Made by a program: the position numbers and the translations under genes. The notes under the pieces are model-generated. The model was not told where the DNA came from. It saw nothing but the letters and a program-made list of their open reading frames with translations, and did not search any database. From Pseudomonas sp. BGr12 (GTDB taxonomy: Bacteria; Pseudomonadota; Gammaproteobacteria; Pseudomonadales; Pseudomonadaceae), in assembly GCF_030272895.1 (NCBI RefSeq), contig NZ_JALRNF010000016.1, forward strand, positions 1 to 64,000: 64,000 nt of DNA. The letters are read 5' to 3'. Every line of letters starts with the position of its first letter. Position 1 is the first letter of the stretch. Below, piece after piece: positions 62,853 through 64,000 of the stretch.

Positions 62853-64000
62853 CCTGGCTGAACCTTGAGCAACTGCTGCACCCCACGGGGGCTGCGCGCC
62901 CGGTGGCACTGGCACCGTTGCTGGACCACAGCGATCTGAGCCGGCAAGCCCTGCAACTGGCCGCCGGCCTGCAGCGGCGCGGCGTGCGCCGCCTGGCCCT
63001 GTACCTGGAAGATGCCGGGCTGCTGGCCGTGGCCCTGCTCGGTGCCTGGCGTGCCGGGGTGCAAGTGCTGCTGCCTGCGGACCTGCAGGCGCAAACCCGC
63101 CAGCGCTGGCTTGGCGAGGTCGACCTGTGGATCAGCGAACAGCCCCAGGACCAGTCGCTGCAAGCGCTGTTCGAAGCCCCCCTGCCCGCCGCCGACCTGG
63201 ACCTCGACAACTGCCACCTGAGCCTGTGCACCTCCGGTTCCAGCGGCGAACCCAAGCGTATCGACAAGCAGCTGCGCCAACTGGCCAATGAAGTGCTGGC
63301 CCTGGAGCAGCTGTGGGGTGAAGACCTGGGTGAGGCCTGCATCATCGGCAGTGTGGCCACCCAACACATCTACGGCCTGCTGTTCCGGGTGCTCTGGCCG
63401 CTGTGCGCCGGGCGACCGTTCCTGCGCCGCCAATTGCCGTTTCCCGAAGACCTGCAACGGGCCAGCCGCGAACACCCGGCCTTTGCCTGGGTCGCCAGCC
63501 CCGCGCTACTCAAGCGCATGGGCGACAACCTCGACTGGCCGGCCCTGAGCCGGGTACGACGGGTGTTCTCTTCCGGTGGCGAACTGCCGTTGAGCGCAGC
63601 ACGCGCCCTGCAGCAACGCCTGCAGCAGTGGCCAACGGAAATCCTCGGCAGCTCGGAGACCGGCGGCATTGCCTGGCGGCAGGCCGACCAGCCCTGGCAG
63701 CCCTTTGCCGGGGTGCGCCTGAGCCAGAACGAAGACGGCGCACTGCGCATCGAATCGCCTTACCTGCCGGCCGGCCATGTCGAGCAGAGTGCCGACGCCG
63801 TGGCGTTCACCGCGGATGGTCGTTTCCACCTGCTCGGTCGCCTGGACCGCATCGTCAAGCTGGAAGAAAAGCGCATCTCCCTGCCGATGCTGGAAAAGGC
63901 CTTGCTCGACCACCCTTGGGTCGAAGACTCGCGCCTGGCGCTGATCCAGGAAAACCGCGCCTCGCTGGGGGCCTTGCTGGTACTCACCAGCGCCGGGCTG
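62849..64000 (+). CDS. Acyl-CoA/ACP synthetase, adenylation enzyme (aryl polyene type), partial
   Basis: An ANL-superfamily adenylating enzyme, 384 residues of which lie in the window; the end is cut. The frame is open through 64000. The P-loop-like motif [13 protein letters not shown] and the GSSETGG segment mark the adenylation site, and [22 protein letters not shown] is the hinge motif with Asp and Lys. In this operon context it is the ApeH-type enzyme that activates the aryl starter acid (4-hydroxybenzoate is typical) and loads it onto an ACP. It overlaps the upstream gene by 4 bases. Confidence 0.88.
   Translation, partial: MTWLNLEQLLHPTGAARPVALAPLLDHSDLSRQALQLAAGLQRRGVRRLALYLEDAGLLAVALLGAWRAGVQVLLPADLQAQTRQRWLGEVDLWISEQPQDQSLQALFEAPLPAADLDLDNCHLSLCTSGSSGEPKRIDKQLRQLANEVLALEQLWGEDLGEACIIGSVATQHIYGLLFRVLWPLCAGRPFLRRQLPFPEDLQRASREHPAFAWVASPALLKRMGDNLDWPALSRVRRVFSSGGELPLSAARALQQRLQQWPTEILGSSETGGIAWRQADQPWQPFAGVRLSQNEDGALRIESPYLPAGHVEQSADAVAFTADGRFHLLGRLDRIVKLEEKRISLPMLEKALLDHPWVEDSRLALIQENRASLGALLVLTSAGL

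Overview
The window reads as a chromosomal segment of a Pseudomonas, most likely from the putida/fluorescens lineages. The grounds are: a complete hut locus whose histidase matches the P. putida type, the synteny glnA-glnL-glnG, yibN-grxC-secB and gpmI-envC-ctp-yibQ, a betT/betIBA choline locus, and many REP-type inverted repeats between genes. GC content and codon use look uniform. I saw no rRNA or tRNA genes, IS elements, prophage or CRISPR.

Layout. The left edge (1 to about 75) is an almost pure C/G run that looks like a contig-end artefact beside a truncated REP. On the minus strand follow opgG-opgH (periplasmic glucans, 95-4376) and dtd with pip (4638-6043). From 6225 to 20552 lies the hut locus. 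hutU-hutXWV-hutH1-hutH2-hutT-hutI-hutG read leftward behind a sigma-54 promoter with a HutC-type operator. hutC-hutD sit upstream on the same strand, and hutF is divergent from hutC. Together they encode the five-step route from histidine to glutamate through formylglutamate, plus two uptake systems. The upstream HutH paralogue precisely lacks the Ala-Ser-Gly cofactor triad.

Then come a lipocalin and a small lipoprotein, a PctA-like amino-acid chemoreceptor (21680-23572), a DUF924 protein, fbp and glgP (carbon storage and gluconeogenesis), a YkgJ-type cysteine protein, typA and thiI.

The nitrogen-control block is glnA (32365-33771), glnL and glnG (34135-36653), with sigma-54 promoters before glnA and glnL and an NtrC-type site before glnA. 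This system also bears on the hut genes, which deliver ammonia and glutamate. Housekeeping genes follow: trmL, secB, grxC, yibN, gpmI, envC, ctp, yibQ and a periplasmic binding protein.

The choline-to-betaine locus (betT diverging from betI-betB-betA, 45434-51805) has a perfect 20-bp palindrome between the divergent promoters. It is followed by K+/osmotic genes (nhaP2-type antiporter and mscK-type channel), selO, trxC and an orphan parA.

The right edge (60298-64000) is the first part of an aryl-polyene-type biosynthetic operon: ketosynthase-like chain-length factor, acyltransferase, two acyl carrier proteins, a membrane protein and an acyl ligase cut by the window end. Ten complete inverted REP pairs of two sequence families and two orientations sit in gene gaps, two of them inside the hut operon.
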